The notes under the pieces: model-generated
Told to the model about the DNA's origin: nothing
Databases searched by the model: none
What the model saw: the letters and a program-made list of their open reading frames with translations, nothing else
Translations under genes and position numbers: made by a program
Shown: piece after piece, positions 56,209 to 64,000 of the stretch
How the letters are laid out: each line of letters opens with the position of its first letter
How positions within the stretch are numbered: the first letter of the stretch is position 1
DNA from: Blastopirellula marina
GTDB taxonomy: Bacteria > Planctomycetota > Planctomycetia > Pirellulales > Pirellulaceae
Reading direction: 5' to 3'
Length of the DNA stretch: 64,000 nt
Assembly: GCF_002967715.1 (NCBI RefSeq)
Contig: NZ_PUIA01000014.1
Location: 78,358 to 142,357, forward strand

Positions 56209-56673
56209 TTATCCTGCGTTTTTCGTGTGGTCGGCGCTTACTGTGAACGGAATGGTATTCGACTGTACTTCTCCACGCCAAATTGGGGTTAGTGCTGCGA
56301 ACCGAGAACGTTTGGCGAGAAAGTCATACCATTTCGTATCACGGTCGACGCGATACGCAAAGTGGACATTGTATGTGCCGGTTGGAAGGTCAATCATCCA
56401 GCGAGCCTGGTCGTAACTGCCATTAATGTTTGCATAGAGATCGAAAGCGATTCTCGCGTCAGGATCCAATACGAAATCATCAAGTGGTACGGTAATCAAG
56501 AACCGCGTCCGCCATTGCGCGACGATTTTTCCGTGAGCGTCTGTAAACGTCAAACCGGTTATGTTCGGATATGGAAGCAAACACCGCTCGGTGCTGGAGT
56601 GAAACGCGACCCGAAAAGTTTCAGTAATGGGCGAATCGGACACGTGTGAGAGGGATATTTCCATTGGGGGCAT
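56209..56673 (-). CDS. Hypothetical protein, beta-rich
   Basis: The 154-residue frame starts at ATG 56673 (or 56664) and is rich in alternating beta-strand patterns (FRVAFHSSTERCLL, TYNVHFAYRVDRDTKWY). It has no signal peptide. Base composition is noticeably more AT-rich than the neighbours. No family is recognised. The frame could be a recent acquisition, or a gene decaying in place. Confidence 0.55.
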   Translation of the reverse strand: MPPMEISLSHVSDSPITETFRVAFHSSTERCLLPYPNITGLTFTDAHGKIVAQWRTRFLITVPLDDFVLDPDARIAFDLYANINGSYDQARWMIDLPTGTYNVHFAYRVDRDTKWYDFLAKRSRFAALTPIWRGEVQSNTIPFTVSADHTKNAG

Positions 56674-56898
56674 CCGTACAATGCGTGCTTAAATGATTGA
56701 AAGAGCAAAAGAACGTTTAGGATGACCCTAGCCAAAGAAAAGACTAGCATCTGCCACTGCCACCCTCGGCAGTGTGAAGCGTAGAGTCAACGTGCAACCC
56801 GTTTCCCCATAGATCAAGAAAACGGTCGGACTCTCAATAGAAATCTTGCTCAGGCCATTCGGTCCCAAGCCGGTTCAGAAACTTAGAAAGCAAATAAG
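56674..56898. other. Intergenic region (225 bp)
   Basis: It lies between the hypothetical gene and tRNA-Ala. I see no coding frame or strong structure. Confidence 0.5.
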
Positions 56899-56971
56899 TG
56901 GAGCTGATGAGGATTGAACTCACGACCTCTGCATTGCGAACGCAGCGCTCTCCCAGCTGAGCTACAGCCCC
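56899..56971 (-). tRNA. tRNA-Ala (anticodon CGC)
   Basis: The 73-base cloverleaf has acceptor stem GGGGCTG/CAGCTCC with the G3-U70 pair that marks alanine. It has a D arm (GCTCAGCTGGGAGAGC), anticodon stem CTGCG/TGCAG with loop TTCGCAA, and T arm GTTCAATCC. The discriminator is A and the 3' CCA is not encoded. It reads GCG codons. It follows the solute-binding lipoprotein gene by 71 bases on the same strand; a TAAAAT stretch about ten bases upstream could serve as a -10 box. Confidence 0.97.
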
Positions 56972-57042
56972 AGGTTGTTTGGTTGATTTTAAATGGCGGT
57001 TGGGCCTTCGTCTAGTTTGAAATGTTGTGGTTGGCGCCCTTG

Positions 57043-58461
57043 TTAGAACGCGTTGTCGCCGATCCCTTGGCTGTTGCGGAAGGCTTTGATGTGTTCTGCT
57101 TGGCCTGATTCTGCGGACAGCTTATCCCAGGCTTGGGCCGCTTCTTTCCAGATCGTTTCCACCTCTGATTGGTCGCTGGCCATTGTCTTTTGGACCGCTT
57201 CGCGGACGACCTTTTCATAGGCCGCGCGTCCCGGGATTCGCAGGGCCGAGAGGTGCCTGGGCGATTGTAACTGCTCGAGGCTGACCTGGGCGTATTGCCT
57301 CAGGGCGGTGCCTGGCAGGCTCGGTGGCATCCACGCGTCGGCCATCGGTAAAGAGGAGACGCGGCACAGGGTGGTTCGCTCCGAAGGGGGCGAAATCAGG
57401 GAAATCAGTTCCGGCCCGGTCAGCAGAACCAGCAGATTCGCCGCGTTCATCGTTTGCCCTGATGTCGACGAGATGGAACCGACCATGCCAGAGGTCGACA
57501 ACAGCGGGATGCTTTCGGGCTGATTGCCTGGGCGGGGAAGCCATTGATTCTCAGGCGTTTTGTACGTTTCGTGTGAGCCTGGGAGGGGGGCGAACATGAT
57601 ATCTTCCGGCACCGTCTCTGGCACCAGGGTGTGCTTGTTGATCCAGCCGATTGCCATGACCGACTTGCCGGCCAGGAACGCCTCGGCCGCTGCTTTCGGA
57701 TCGAGCGAGTTGAACGCGTCGGGAATCGTGCGGGCAGATGCGGCCAACTGCTCGGCGGCTTTGGTGAAGCCAGGCGTATCGATGCGAGCCTTGCCGGTAG
57801 TGAAATCGAAGTAGGTCGAAAGGTTCTCGCCATGCTTCACGTAAGCAGCACTGCGGGCCAGCCACAGGTTTGCCAGGTATGTTTCGTCGAGCGGTTCGAG
57901 CGTGGCCGCCGCGATCGTATCGCTACTTTTGAGCAGATCGCTCTGCTGGATCGTTTCGACGGCGGTAGCGTACTCGTCCCAGGTTTTCGGAACATCCAGG
58001 TTAAGCTGCTTCAGCAGATCGGCACGCACCATCAGCATCAGCACCGGGCTGCCCAATGGCAACGCGTACGGCTTCGATCCCCAGCGTGTTTCGGTTTGGG
58101 AAATCCCTAATGCAACGTCATCCAGCTTCAACTCTTCGCTGCCAAGCGTGCCCGACGGCAGGGGAGCGATCCAATCGCGCTGGATGAGTTCCCCCATCAT
58201 CGCCGGAGGATAAATGAGCAGGTCTCTCGTGAATCGCTTTTGACCCAGCAGCACCTCTTCGGTGACGACCTCGACGGTGATCTTCTCTTCGGTCCGGGCT
58301 GCCAGTTCGCGGCGAACGGCTTCGGCCATCGGCTCGTCGGCGACGATGGTGATCGAAAGAGGGGGCGTTTCGATCTTGGGAAGTTCCTTCTTTTTCGTGC
58401 CGTTGCAGCCAACGACCAGGCACAAAGCAAGAAGCCAGAGCAGGGGAGTGCGGAATGTCAT
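57043..58461 (-). CDS. Extracellular solute-binding lipoprotein (ABC importer type)
   Basis: The 472-residue lipoprotein starts at ATG 58461 with C19 in the lipobox LVVGC. It has the two-lobe pattern of family 1 solute-binding proteins (LSITIVADEPMAEAVRREL, LPLGSPVLMLMVRADLLKQL, FTTGKARIDTPGF and a C-terminal helical part). Binding proteins of this type usually feed sugar or other importers, but no permease or ATPase gene is adjacent. The ligand is unknown. The protein may have another role, such as sensing. Confidence 0.8.
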   Translation of the reverse strand: MTFRTPLLWLLALCLVVGCNGTKKKELPKIETPPLSITIVADEPMAEAVRRELAARTEEKITVEVVTEEVLLGQKRFTRDLLIYPPAMMGELIQRDWIAPLPSGTLGSEELKLDDVALGISQTETRWGSKPYALPLGSPVLMLMVRADLLKQLNLDVPKTWDEYATAVETIQQSDLLKSSDTIAAATLEPLDETYLANLWLARSAAYVKHGENLSTYFDFTTGKARIDTPGFTKAAEQLAASARTIPDAFNSLDPKAAAEAFLAGKSVMAIGWINKHTLVPETVPEDIMFAPLPGSHETYKTPENQWLPRPGNQPESIPLLSTSGMVGSISSTSGQTMNAANLLVLLTGPELISLISPPSERTTLCRVSSLPMADAWMPPSLPGTALRQYAQVSLEQLQSPRHLSALRIPGRAAYEKVVREAVQKTMASDQSEVETIWKEAAQAWDKLSAESGQAEHIKAFRNSQGIGDNAF

Positions 58462-58630
58462 GAGTTTTACTTGCGATCGTCCACGAGTCTCGACAGGTTT
58501 GCGCTCCACGCATCGTAAACCGATTGCCAGCAAGGGACAATCGCTGACAGTGCTTAACCGACTGAGAGCAGCGAAGTTCTACGAAGTCGCGAACCAACAG
58601 CAGCCGGTGTGCGTATAGGCGAGCTTGCCG

Positions 58631-59152
58631 TTACCCTTCGGGAAACTGTCGGCAAAATTCATACAACGCCATGCACGTGGCGGTCGCGGCGTTGTAACTA
58701 TAGGGCATCCCATACACGGGGATTTCAACGGTCGCATCAAGCAGCGTCAAAATGTCGTCGGTGATGCCCAGGCGTTCGTTGCCGATTACCAGCACCGTCT
58801 TTCGCACGAACGGAAAGTGGTGGATGTCTTGCGAATTGGTCGTCTGTTCGAGACCGACGAGCATGTAGCCTTCTTTTTTCAGGTCTCGCAGAACAGGAGC
58901 CAGGCTGCGATGACGCGAGATCGGCAGCTTCTCGGCACCGTCGCGAGCAATCTTCGGATCGATCTTCACATTGCCGCACACCACCACTTTGCTGATCGCA
59001 CAGCAGGAAGCGGCCCGCACGATGCGCGAGATGTTCACGTTGCTGCGCATCGGACAGCAGGCCACGATCAACTCGCGCGGCTGATCGAGCGCCGTCGGGG
59101 GCTTGTGGCGAAGGTGTTCGAAGTCGGAATCGGCGTCGAATTCGGAATCCAT
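58631..59152 (-). CDS. SpoU/TrmH-family RNA 2'-O-methyltransferase
   Basis: The 173-residue core has the SpoU trefoil-knot motifs: NVNISRIVRAASCCAISKVVV near residue 38, TVLVIGNERLGITDDIL near 115 and the C-terminal IPVYGMPYSYNAATATCMALYE. It methylates ribose 2'-OH in tRNA or rRNA with SAM. I start at ATG 59152; a GTG at 59260 would add 36 residues and run into the divergent thioredoxin-like gene. The ribosome site is weak, so the start is uncertain. Confidence 0.85.
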   Translation of the reverse strand: MDSEFDADSDFEHLRHKPPTALDQPRELIVACCPMRSNVNISRIVRAASCCAISKVVVCGNVKIDPKIARDGAEKLPISRHRSLAPVLRDLKKEGYMLVGLEQTTNSQDIHHFPFVRKTVLVIGNERLGITDDILTLLDATVEIPVYGMPYSYNAATATCMALYEFCRQFPEG

Positions 59153-59281
59153 GTTACTTGCGTTCAAAACGGCGGCCCTGGTTGCTAGGCCCCCAGCGGC
59201 TAGGCTAAAAACGGGGATGGATAATCCCCCTGTGGGAATATCGTAATGCGTAAACTTCACAAGGTGGAAGCGGGTCGAATT

Positions 59282-59881
59282 ATGAATACGCGCTGGTTAG
59301 TGTTCGGGCTGATGGTCGCTGTGTGCGGATGTGGCAAAGGATCGGGACCTCAACCAGCCATGACCGCGCCAGCGGAAACGGTGGATGTCTCGGCCGGGAA
59401 GACCACCGAAATCGCCGTGAAGGTCATGGACTACCAAGGGATCCAAATGCTGGTCGAGTCGTACCGCGGCAAGGTGGTGGTGGTCGACTACTGGTCGACC
59501 GATTGCCCGCCGTGCATCAAGGAACTGCCAGGGCTGGTCGACGTGCACAACCAATATCCCGGCGACGACGTGAAGTGCATCACGGTGAGCCTGGACTACA
59601 TCGGCCTGGCCGACGAAGGTCCCGAAACGTACAAGGACAAGGTGATGCCGTTTCTCCAGCATGTCGGAGCAACCTTCGACAACATTATCGCCGCGGATGA
59701 TTCCGAAACGATGCTGAAGAAGCTGGAACTGGCCGCGCCTCCGGCGGTGCTGGTGTACGGCCGCGACGGCAAGCTGGCCAAACGCTTCGATAACGAACAG
59801 GCCGCCAGCGAAGAGGAAGGCTTCACCTACCACGCCGATATCGCCCCGCTGGTAGCCGAGCTAGTTAAAGCAAAGCCGTAG
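59282..59881 (+). CDS. Thioredoxin-like lipoprotein (TlpA/ResA type)
   Basis: The 199-residue protein has a lipoprotein signal with C17 (AVCGC) and a thioredoxin fold with redox motif DCPPC near residue 77 (VVVVDYWSTDCPPC). A C-terminal VLVYGRDGKLAKRF segment has Pro-containing loops. TlpA-type proteins reduce periplasmic disulfides, for example in cytochrome c maturation. Other starts (59246) are possible but would lack a good signal. It is divergent from the SpoU gene. Confidence 0.87.
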   Translation: MNTRWLVFGLMVAVCGCGKGSGPQPAMTAPAETVDVSAGKTTEIAVKVMDYQGIQMLVESYRGKVVVVDYWSTDCPPCIKELPGLVDVHNQYPGDDVKCITVSLDYIGLADEGPETYKDKVMPFLQHVGATFDNIIAADDSETMLKKLELAAPPAVLVYGRDGKLAKRFDNEQAASEEEGFTYHADIAPLVAELVKAKP

Positions 59882-59891
59882 TCTCTTTCCT

Positions 59892-59935
59892 GTCCCCTTT
59901 CCCCCGCGGACGGTGGAGAGGGGACTAGTTTGTTG
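59892..59935. terminator. CT-rich hairpin between convergent genes
   Basis: GTCCCCTTTCCCCC pairs with GGTGGAGAGGGGAC with two mismatches. It lies between the thioredoxin-like gene (plus) and the phosphohexomutase gene (minus) and could terminate both. It resembles the element at 63554-63576. Confidence 0.5.
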
Positions 59936-59979
59936 GGGCTTGGACCGTGTGGTCCATCCAGCGCCGAATCGTCCTTCTC

Positions 59980-61797
59980 TTAAACGCTGTCGGCGAACGC
60001 CTTCAGGTCGGTCTCGAAGGCGTCGAGGCGTTCTTCCATCGCTTCCTGGGCCATCGACAGCAGCGAAAGCTGTTCGGCGGCGACGTAGGTGAACATGTAG
60101 AACTTCACCTTCGGCTCGGTGCCGGAAGGTCGGACGGCGACGTAGTTGTCTTCTTCCAGGTCCAAGATCACCATGTTGCCGCTGGGGCCGTTGAGGGGCT
60201 TCTTGGTGCCATCGGCCAGGGTGAGGGTATCGCTACCGTAGTCGCGAACCGCCAGCAGTTTCAGGCCGCCGACCGTTTGTGGTGGTTCTTCGCGGAACTT
60301 GGCCATCAGCTTCTGCATGTTGGCCATCCCTTCGCTGCCAGGCATCTTCTGGTTGAGCAGGCGTTCGGCATGGTAACCATGCTGCCACCACAGCGATTCG
60401 AGCTTCTCGTGCAGCGATTGGCCTTCGGCCTTGCACTTAGCGGCCAACTCGGCCAGCAGCATCGAAGCTACGGCGGCGTCCTTATCGCGGGCATACTGAC
60501 CCACCAGGTAGCCGTGCGATTCTTCGCAGCCGAACAGGAACTTATCTGGCCCTTCAGCATCCATCGTGCCGCCGATCCACTTGAAGCCAACCTGTAGGTT
60601 GCCACAGGTTCGCACGCCGTAGCTGTCGGCAATGCGGCGAGCCATCTCGGTGGTGACCAGCGTTTTGACGATGTAGTGATCGGAAGTGAGCCCGCCACCT
60701 TTCTTTCGTTCCGACAAAACGTGATCGCACAGCAGGGCCGCGATTTGATTGCCGGTGAAGGTACCCCATTCACCGGTGGTGTCCATCGTTTTGGGGGCCG
60801 CACAGCCAACACGATCGCAGTCGGGGTCGGTTGCCAGGATCAGCTCGGTGCCGTCGGTCTTGGCCTGCGCGATCGCAGCGTCAAAGACGGCTGGGTTTTC
60901 CGGGTTGGAAACGTGCTCTGGCACGTTCGGGAAGTCGCCGTTGGGTTCGGCATGTGGGCCGAAGACGGTGACGTCGGTGAAGTTGTCGGCGGCAAGAGCC
61001 GGGATCACGGCCGAAGCCCCCACACCATGCAGCGGCGAGTACAGAATCTTCAGGTCACGCGGGCCGTCGAACTTCTGCTGGGCGACATTGCTGATGAACG
61101 CTTCGTCCGTTTCTTTCGTGCAGATAACGACCTTGCCATCGCTGACTGCGGCGTCGAATTCCACACCGAGCGGAATTTCCTGCACATTCATCACGTTGTC
61201 GATGATCTTCTTGTCGTGCGGAGGCATCACCTGGCCGCCGGTCGACCAGTACACCTTCACGGCGTTATCACTGGGGGGGTTGTGGCTGGCGGTGACCATG
61301 ATGCCGCACGAGCATTTCTTGTAGCGAACCAGGAACGAAAGTTCCGGCGTGCTGCGGTAGTCGTCCAGGAAGTAAACCGTGAAGCCGTTGGAAACCATGA
61401 TCCGGGCACACAGTTCAGCAAACTCGCGCGAGCGGTGGCGGGTATCGTAGGCGATCGCACACGACAGCTCCCCTTCGACGTTATCCTTCACGTACTCGGC
61501 CAACCCTTGGGCACTTTCGCCGATGGTGCGTTCGTTGATCGCGTTGGATCCAATCGGATACATCTTGCCGCGACGGCCACCGGTGCCGAAGGGGATGATC
61601 GTCCAGAACGCGTCGTCCAGTTCTTTCCACTTGCCGCCGGTGATGTGCTCGGCAACCTGACCGGCGTACCGGGCATAGCGGTCTTCGGTGAGCCAGATTT
61701 CGATGTTCTCGGCAGCGCTGGCGGTGATTTTTCCGTCGGCCGTGGCCTGCTTAACTTGCTCGAGAAGTGCTGTGGTGTCGATGTCGCTGCCGCTCAT
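59980..61797 (-). CDS. Phosphoglucomutase/phosphomannomutase (alpha-D-phosphohexomutase)
   Basis: The 605-residue enzyme starts at ATG 61797 (GGGG seven bases upstream). It has the phosphoserine loop TASHNPPSDN, the metal loop DPDCDR, GEESHGYLVG-like CEESHGYLV and the phosphate-binding PSGTEPKVKFYM. These mark the four-domain phosphohexomutase family that interconverts hexose 1- and 6-phosphates. The long form (about 600) fits PGM/PMM of phyla outside E. coli PgcA. A divergent second mutase begins 212 bases away. Confidence 0.94.
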   Translation of the reverse strand: MSGSDIDTTALLEQVKQATADGKITASAAENIEIWLTEDRYARYAGQVAEHITGGKWKELDDAFWTIIPFGTGGRRGKMYPIGSNAINERTIGESAQGLAEYVKDNVEGELSCAIAYDTRHRSREFAELCARIMVSNGFTVYFLDDYRSTPELSFLVRYKKCSCGIMVTASHNPPSDNAVKVYWSTGGQVMPPHDKKIIDNVMNVQEIPLGVEFDAAVSDGKVVICTKETDEAFISNVAQQKFDGPRDLKILYSPLHGVGASAVIPALAADNFTDVTVFGPHAEPNGDFPNVPEHVSNPENPAVFDAAIAQAKTDGTELILATDPDCDRVGCAAPKTMDTTGEWGTFTGNQIAALLCDHVLSERKKGGGLTSDHYIVKTLVTTEMARRIADSYGVRTCGNLQVGFKWIGGTMDAEGPDKFLFGCEESHGYLVGQYARDKDAAVASMLLAELAAKCKAEGQSLHEKLESLWWQHGYHAERLLNQKMPGSEGMANMQKLMAKFREEPPQTVGGLKLLAVRDYGSDTLTLADGTKKPLNGPSGNMVILDLEEDNYVAVRPSGTEPKVKFYMFTYVAAEQLSLLSMAQEAMEERLDAFETDLKAFADSV

Positions 61798-62008
61798 GGT
61801 CGTCCCCTTGTTAGGTCTACAGGAATTCCCCAATTTTAAAGGAACCCCTTACGGATCATCAATTGGGCCCTGCGGCGGGACGTGAATTCTTCACTTTCAC
61901 GGGGCAACGAAGAAAACGGTCACGCCAAGAGTGCCCATTATGTTTTATAGTAGGGAAGCTCTCTCGATTGCCCTGAAACTACTACTACTGCCGAGCCGAC
62001 GAAGCACG

Positions 62009-63352
62009 ATGCAAGAACCAATCATCAGCGTGTCCGGATTACGCGGAATTTTAGGATTGAGCCTTTCACCGGAGACGATCAGCCGGTACGTATCGGCATT
62101 TGTCGAACAATTGCCTGAGGGAAGCATTCTTCTTTCCCGCGATGGTCGTCCCAGCGGCTGGGCCCTGGGAGACATCGTTAAGGGAACGATCAACCTGCTG
62201 GGCCGCGACGTGATCGATGTTGGTGTCGCTGCGACCCCCACCGTGGGCATTCTGGTTCGCGAAAATCGCTGCACCGGCGGCATCCAGATTTCGGCCAGTC
62301 ACAACCCACCGGAATACAACGGCATCAAGCTGATGGGGGCCGATGGACGCGTCATTTCGGCGGAAAAAGGTGCCCAGGTCAAAGCGGCCTACAAAGACCA
62401 ACCAATCACGTGGGCCCCGTGGGACGAAATCGGCAGTACGACGGCCTGCGTCGACACCACCACCGCCCATATCGAAAAGATCCTCGCGACGATCACCGCG
62501 ATACCGATTCTAGATAAAAAGTTCAAAGTCCTGCTCGACAGTAACGGCGGCTCCGGCAGCATCGTCGGTGTAAAGCTGCTGGAAAAGCTCGGCTGCGAAG
62601 TCGAAGTCCTGGGGGGAGAGCCCAACGGCGTCTTCCTGCATCCGGCTGAACCGACCGAAGCGAACCTCAAATCGATTTCCGAGTTGGTCGCCCAAGGGAA
62701 GTACGATATCGCATTCTGCCAAGACCCTGACGCTGATCGCCTGGCGGTGATCGACGAAAAAGGTCGCTACATCGGCGAGGAGTACACCGTCGCGTTGTGT
62801 CTGCAAAACGTTCTGGCGAAGCATAAAGGGGCCGTCGTCATCAACGGGGCCACCAGCCGCATGAACGAAGACGTGGCGCTTTCGTTCAAGTGCCCGATCT
62901 TCCGCTCGGCGGTTGGCGAGGCAAACGTGACGCAGGAAATGTTGCTACGCGACGCGGTCTTCGGCGGCGAAGGAAACGGTGGGCCGATCGATCCGCAGGT
63001 CGGCTACATTCGCGACAGTTTCGTTGGTATGGCCAACATTCTGGAACTGATGGCCAAGAAGAAAAAGTCGATTGGCAAACTGGCCGACGCCTTGCCACGA
63101 TACGAGATCGTCAAACATAAAGTCGATCTCGATCCCGAGGCATTGCCGTCAGGTTTCGATCGTCTGAAGCACCAATACGCCGACGCCATGCTCGACGAAG
63201 GGGACGGTCTGCGCTTCACCTGGAAAGATCGCTGGCTGATTGCTCGGGCGAGCAATACGGAACCAATCGTCCGCGTAATCGCCGAATCGAAGTCCTTCGA
63301 TCAAAGCGAAGACATGTGCATCGCCGCAACGCGGACTCTGCGTGGAGTGTAG
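62009..63352 (+). CDS. GlmM-like phosphohexomutase
   Basis: The 447-residue enzyme has an N-terminal ISVSGLRGILG, phosphoserine loop SASHNPPEYNG, metal loop DPDADR, GGEGNGG and phosphate loop RASNTEPIVRVIAE. Length and motifs suit phosphoglucosamine mutase (GlcN-6-P to GlcN-1-P for peptidoglycan and LPS), though PMM/PGM activity is possible. I start at ATG 62009; upstream ATGs at 61931 and 61940 would add a hydrophobic tail not typical of the family. It is divergent from the other mutase. Confidence 0.9.
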   Translation: MQEPIISVSGLRGILGLSLSPETISRYVSAFVEQLPEGSILLSRDGRPSGWALGDIVKGTINLLGRDVIDVGVAATPTVGILVRENRCTGGIQISASHNPPEYNGIKLMGADGRVISAEKGAQVKAAYKDQPITWAPWDEIGSTTACVDTTTAHIEKILATITAIPILDKKFKVLLDSNGGSGSIVGVKLLEKLGCEVEVLGGEPNGVFLHPAEPTEANLKSISELVAQGKYDIAFCQDPDADRLAVIDEKGRYIGEEYTVALCLQNVLAKHKGAVVINGATSRMNEDVALSFKCPIFRSAVGEANVTQEMLLRDAVFGGEGNGGPIDPQVGYIRDSFVGMANILELMAKKKKSIGKLADALPRYEIVKHKVDLDPEALPSGFDRLKHQYADAMLDEGDGLRFTWKDRWLIARASNTEPIVRVIAESKSFDQSEDMCIAATRTLRGV

Positions 63353-63962
63353 CGCCGTCCGCGGTATCGCCTGCCCGTCGATGTAATGTCACCGCAGGAT
63401 CTGGCGGTGGTAACGCATGCCGCCGAGAAGCACGCCCAAGCAGACTTGGGCGTGGCCCCCGGGGTGGTGTTGGGTGCGGTGAGGGTTGGGGTATCTGGTG
63501 TTGCTCGGACCTTGGTACCCGCCGGTAGTCAACCGAGCCCCCGCGATCCGGTCCCCTCGCCCCTGCGGGGAGAGGGTGAGAGGTTTTCTTGTTGGGTGGC
63601 GACTCTTGCGTGGGTAGTGATCTGGTAAGGATCGCGTCGACATCCACCGGTTTGGGCCGCAGGTTGTTGAACGATTCCTCGCGCCGCGTGAACCTGCCGT
63701 GCGCATCGACGCGGAAGCGAGGAACGCTCGGTCGTTGTTGGATGGCCTCGTGCATCTCTTGGTCGAGGGAATCGAGAGGTGGCGGCGTTCGCTCTTTCGC
63801 CTCTTGCGCTTTCTGCAGCGCGGCAATCTCCGCTTCCAGCCGCTCGATCTCGAGATCGGCCTGGCGGATTTCTTCCAGCAGATCTTCGCCGATCTTTCGA
63901 ATGTGGTCGGCGTACGGCGTGGGGTAGCGTTCGCTCTCCGGGGTTTCGTGGGGGTGGGACAT
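63216..63962 (-). CDS. Coiled-coil protein with uncertain 3' end
   Basis: The frame starts at ATG 63962 with GAGGAAG upstream. The first 110 residues look coding: a Glu/Ala-rich coiled coil (about residues 20-55), then RFRVDAHGRFTRREESFNNLRPKPVDVDAIL. From about residue 128 the frame crosses a GC-rich hairpin element (63554-63576) and becomes low-complexity Pro/Arg sequence. It then overlaps the end of the glmM-like gene by 137 bases in antisense. The true gene probably ends earlier, or was disrupted by the repeat. No function is recognised. Confidence 0.45.
   Translation of the reverse strand: MSHPHETPESERYPTPYADHIRKIGEDLLEEIRQADLEIERLEAEIAALQKAQEAKERTPPPLDSLDQEMHEAIQQRPSVPRFRVDAHGRFTRREESFNNLRPKPVDVDAILTRSLPTQESPPNKKTSHPLPAGARGPDRGGSVDYRRVPRSEQHQIPQPSPHPTPPRGPRPSLLGRASRRHALPPPDPAVTLHRRAGDTADGATLHAESALRRCTCLRFDRRTSIRRLRGRLVPYCSPEQSASDLSR
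63554..63576. repeat. GC-rich hairpin element
   Basis: CCCTC and GAGGG with inner CCCC-TGC-GGGG form a hairpin, flanked by GTCCCCTCGCCCC and GAGAGGGTGAGAGG. The element resembles CT-rich repeats common in many GC-rich bacterial genomes and the one at 59892-59935. Confidence 0.6.
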
Positions 63963-64000
63963 GGTGGTACTTCCTCTGAAATGAGTTGGTGTGGCCCACG

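Noticed and set aside
60676..61839. A long 387-codon plus-strand frame opposite the phosphohexomutase
   Set aside because: The minus-strand frame has all the phosphohexomutase motifs; the plus frame has no recognisable domain and is a codon-usage shadow.

Overview
The window looks like chromosomal DNA of a member of the Planctomycetota, most probably a marine Pirellulales species (Blastopirellula/Bremerella-like; the genus is inference). The evidence is a PSCyt1/DUF1549/DUF1553 protein followed by a DUF1501 protein, a DUF1598-type protein, exported Cys-rich repeat proteins, a planctomycete-like CdsA signature, outer-membrane assembly genes (LptE- and BamD-like), fliM, and many GTG/TTG starts. 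I see no prophage, insertion sequence, CRISPR array or rRNA. One tRNA gene (Ala, anticodon CGC) lies at 56899-56971.

Layout. 1-9.2 kb: a truncated secreted protein, ApbE, a DUF1598-like protein, a CAPEP-repeat Cys-rich exported protein, an Hpt phosphotransfer protein, a LarA-like protein, a YgfZ-like protein and an HD-GYP protein. 9.5-12.8 kb: a RmlD-like reductase, an M29 aminopeptidase, a small membrane protein and a second Cys-rich exported protein. 13.2-17.5 kb: a four-gene cassette of a coiled-coil protein, a membrane-anchored FGE/SUMF1-like protein, a Zn-ribbon GTPase and a GAP1-like GTPase-associated protein. This is the most unusual system in the window. 17.5-32.0 kb: a long minus-strand run with fliM, proA, folP, lptE, a bamD-like gene, recO, a corC-like gene, ybeY, pgpH-like, phoH, cdsA, uppS and purA. 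It covers outer-membrane assembly, rRNA maturation, nucleotide signalling, lipid and undecaprenyl synthesis.

32.2-47.3 kb: a C25-type cysteine peptidase, the PSCyt1/PSD1 plus DUF1501 pair, a membrane coiled-coil protein, a macrodomain protein, an FKBP/SlyD-type isomerase, a UbiD-family decarboxylase, a carboxypeptidase-regulatory repeat protein, an FG-GAP protein and a MoaD-like protein. 47.4-50.2 kb: a histidine kinase/NtrC-type regulator pair with a 4-base overlap. 50.3-64 kb: an M1 aminopeptidase with HEAT-like repeats, a small lipoprotein between two copies of a direct repeat, a tandem alpha/beta-hydrolase, tRNA-Ala, a solute-binding lipoprotein, a SpoU methyltransferase, a thioredoxin-like lipoprotein, two divergent phosphohexomutases and a coiled-coil protein of uncertain 3' end.

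Most of the window is housekeeping or lineage-typical. All family assignments come from reading motifs by eye; no database search was run.
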